Shown: piece after piece, positions 5,364 through 5,690 of the stretch
Position numbering within the stretch: the first letter of the stretch is position 1
Layout: every line of letters begins with the position of its first letter
Program-made: the position numbers and the translations under genes
Notes under the pieces: generated by a model
What the model was told of the DNA's origin: nothing
Database searches by the model: none
The model's input: only the letters and a program-made list of their open reading frames with translations
From: Chlamydiales bacterium
GTDB taxonomy: Bacteria > Chlamydiota > Chlamydiia > Chlamydiales > FEN-1388
DNA length: 5,690 nt
Direction of reading: 5' to 3'
Assembly (NCBI GenBank): GCA_021372185.1
Contig: JAJFUY010000276.1
Coordinates: 1 to 5,690 of the forward strand

Positions 5364-5690
5364 TTAGCGCCTCTAGTAGTTTGTTAGAGGATTTTTCTTC
5401 TTTTTTCGGAATACTCCGGAGTGCTGCGGCAATCGTCATTATGTTTTCTTTTTCTATGTCGAGGAGCATTTTGCGTTTTGTCTGGATCTGCCTGTCTATG
5501 TCTAAAATTTGCTTCTGCATGTTGAATTGGAGTTTATAAAAATCTCCCCATGACATGTCGTCTGTCTTTTCAAGGCTTTGCAGGTTGTTTATATGTCGCC
5601 CTCTCATTGTCTCGAAGTCCAAGCACTCAGCTTGTAACATGCAATACCTGTTGATAACAGGTTCATAGATGGCATCGTTTTTCTGGATAG
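5353..5690 (-). CDS. terS: Terminase small subunit, P27-like, 5' end cut by window
   Basis: The reading frame is open to the right edge: 16 further codons (IQKNDAIYEPVINRYC) lie upstream of the internal Met at 5640-5638, which is therefore not the likely start. The visible 111 residues contain a helical segment 'ND.IYEPVINRYCMLQAECLDF' followed by FYKLQFNMQKQILDIDRQIQTKRKMLLDIE and a basic/acidic tail PKKEEKSSNKLLEALNGS. The helix-rich, oligomerising C-terminal part and the position directly before the large subunit fit the P27-type small terminase, which recognises the packaging site and hands DNA to the large subunit. The DNA-binding N-terminus is outside the window, so the family call rests on layout and general pattern. 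The gene overlaps the large subunit by 11 bases, indicating coupled translation. Confidence 0.78.
   Translation of the reverse strand, partial: IQKNDAIYEPVINRYCMLQAECLDFETMRGRHINNLQSLEKTDDMSWGDFYKLQFNMQKQILDIDRQIQTKRKMLLDIEKENIMTIAAALRSIPKKEEKSSNKLLEALNGS
5646..5662. repeat. 17-base perfect dyad inside the small terminase gene
   Basis: The plus strand reads ACCTGTT GAT AACAGGT, seven bases inverted around a three-base centre. It lies in coding sequence for EPVINRY. It might be a protein-binding site such as a packaging or operator element, a small mRNA hairpin, or chance. Only the symmetry is seen. Confidence 0.4.

Noticed and set aside
5413..5422. Ten-base palindrome ACTCCGGAGT in the small terminase gene
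   Set aside because: It is short, inside coding sequence and of a length expected by chance in several kilobases.
1..5690. CRISPR array, tRNA, insertion sequence, intein, homing endonuclease or defence island
   Set aside because: No spaced repeats, cloverleaf sequence, transposase or intein motifs are visible; nearly every base is taken up by head-module genes.

Overview
The window is a compact piece of the head-morphogenesis and DNA-packaging module of a tailed, HK97-type siphovirus, most likely an integrated prophage or a free temperate phage. Every gene lies on the minus strand, so transcription runs from high to low coordinates. The order is terminase small subunit (cut at the right edge), terminase large subunit, portal, prohead protease, major capsid protein, a small fibre-like protein with internal repeats, and a gp6-like head-tail connector (cut at the left edge). 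This is the canonical HK97 order with one added gene between capsid and connector.

The host is probably a Bacillota member, perhaps a Clostridia-type anaerobe. This is inferred from strong purine-rich ribosome binding sites (AAAGGAG, AGAGAGGTGG), fairly AT-rich and lysine-rich coding sequence, and protein flavours common in Firmicutes prophages (the terminase RKNFKT motif, the head-fibre N-terminus). No host gene, integrase, attachment site or tRNA is present, so host and lifestyle cannot be fixed from this window.

Layout, in transcription order: 5690-5353 small terminase; 5363-3669 large terminase, overlapping it by 11 bases; 3653-2448 portal; 2455-1856 protease, with a GTG start overlapping the portal by 8 bases; 1851-664 capsid, whose ribosome binding site lies in the last codons of the protease gene; a 63-base gap holding a strong GNRA-capped hairpin; 600-208 fibre-like protein; 196-1 connector. 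The overlaps indicate one translationally coupled operon. No stretch over 300 bases lacks a gene.

The genes act together as follows. Capsid protein, with its N-terminal delta domain as built-in scaffold, assembles around the portal with protease inside. The protease removes the delta domain and the terminase pumps DNA through the portal. The connector then closes the vertex, and the fibre-like protein probably decorates the head. I see no new defence or accessory system here. The least ordinary features are the capsid/fibre intergenic RNA structure with two mutually exclusive pairings, the 34-residue tandem repeat in the fibre-like gene, the atypical ATP-binding loop of the terminase, and a 17-base dyad inside the small terminase gene.
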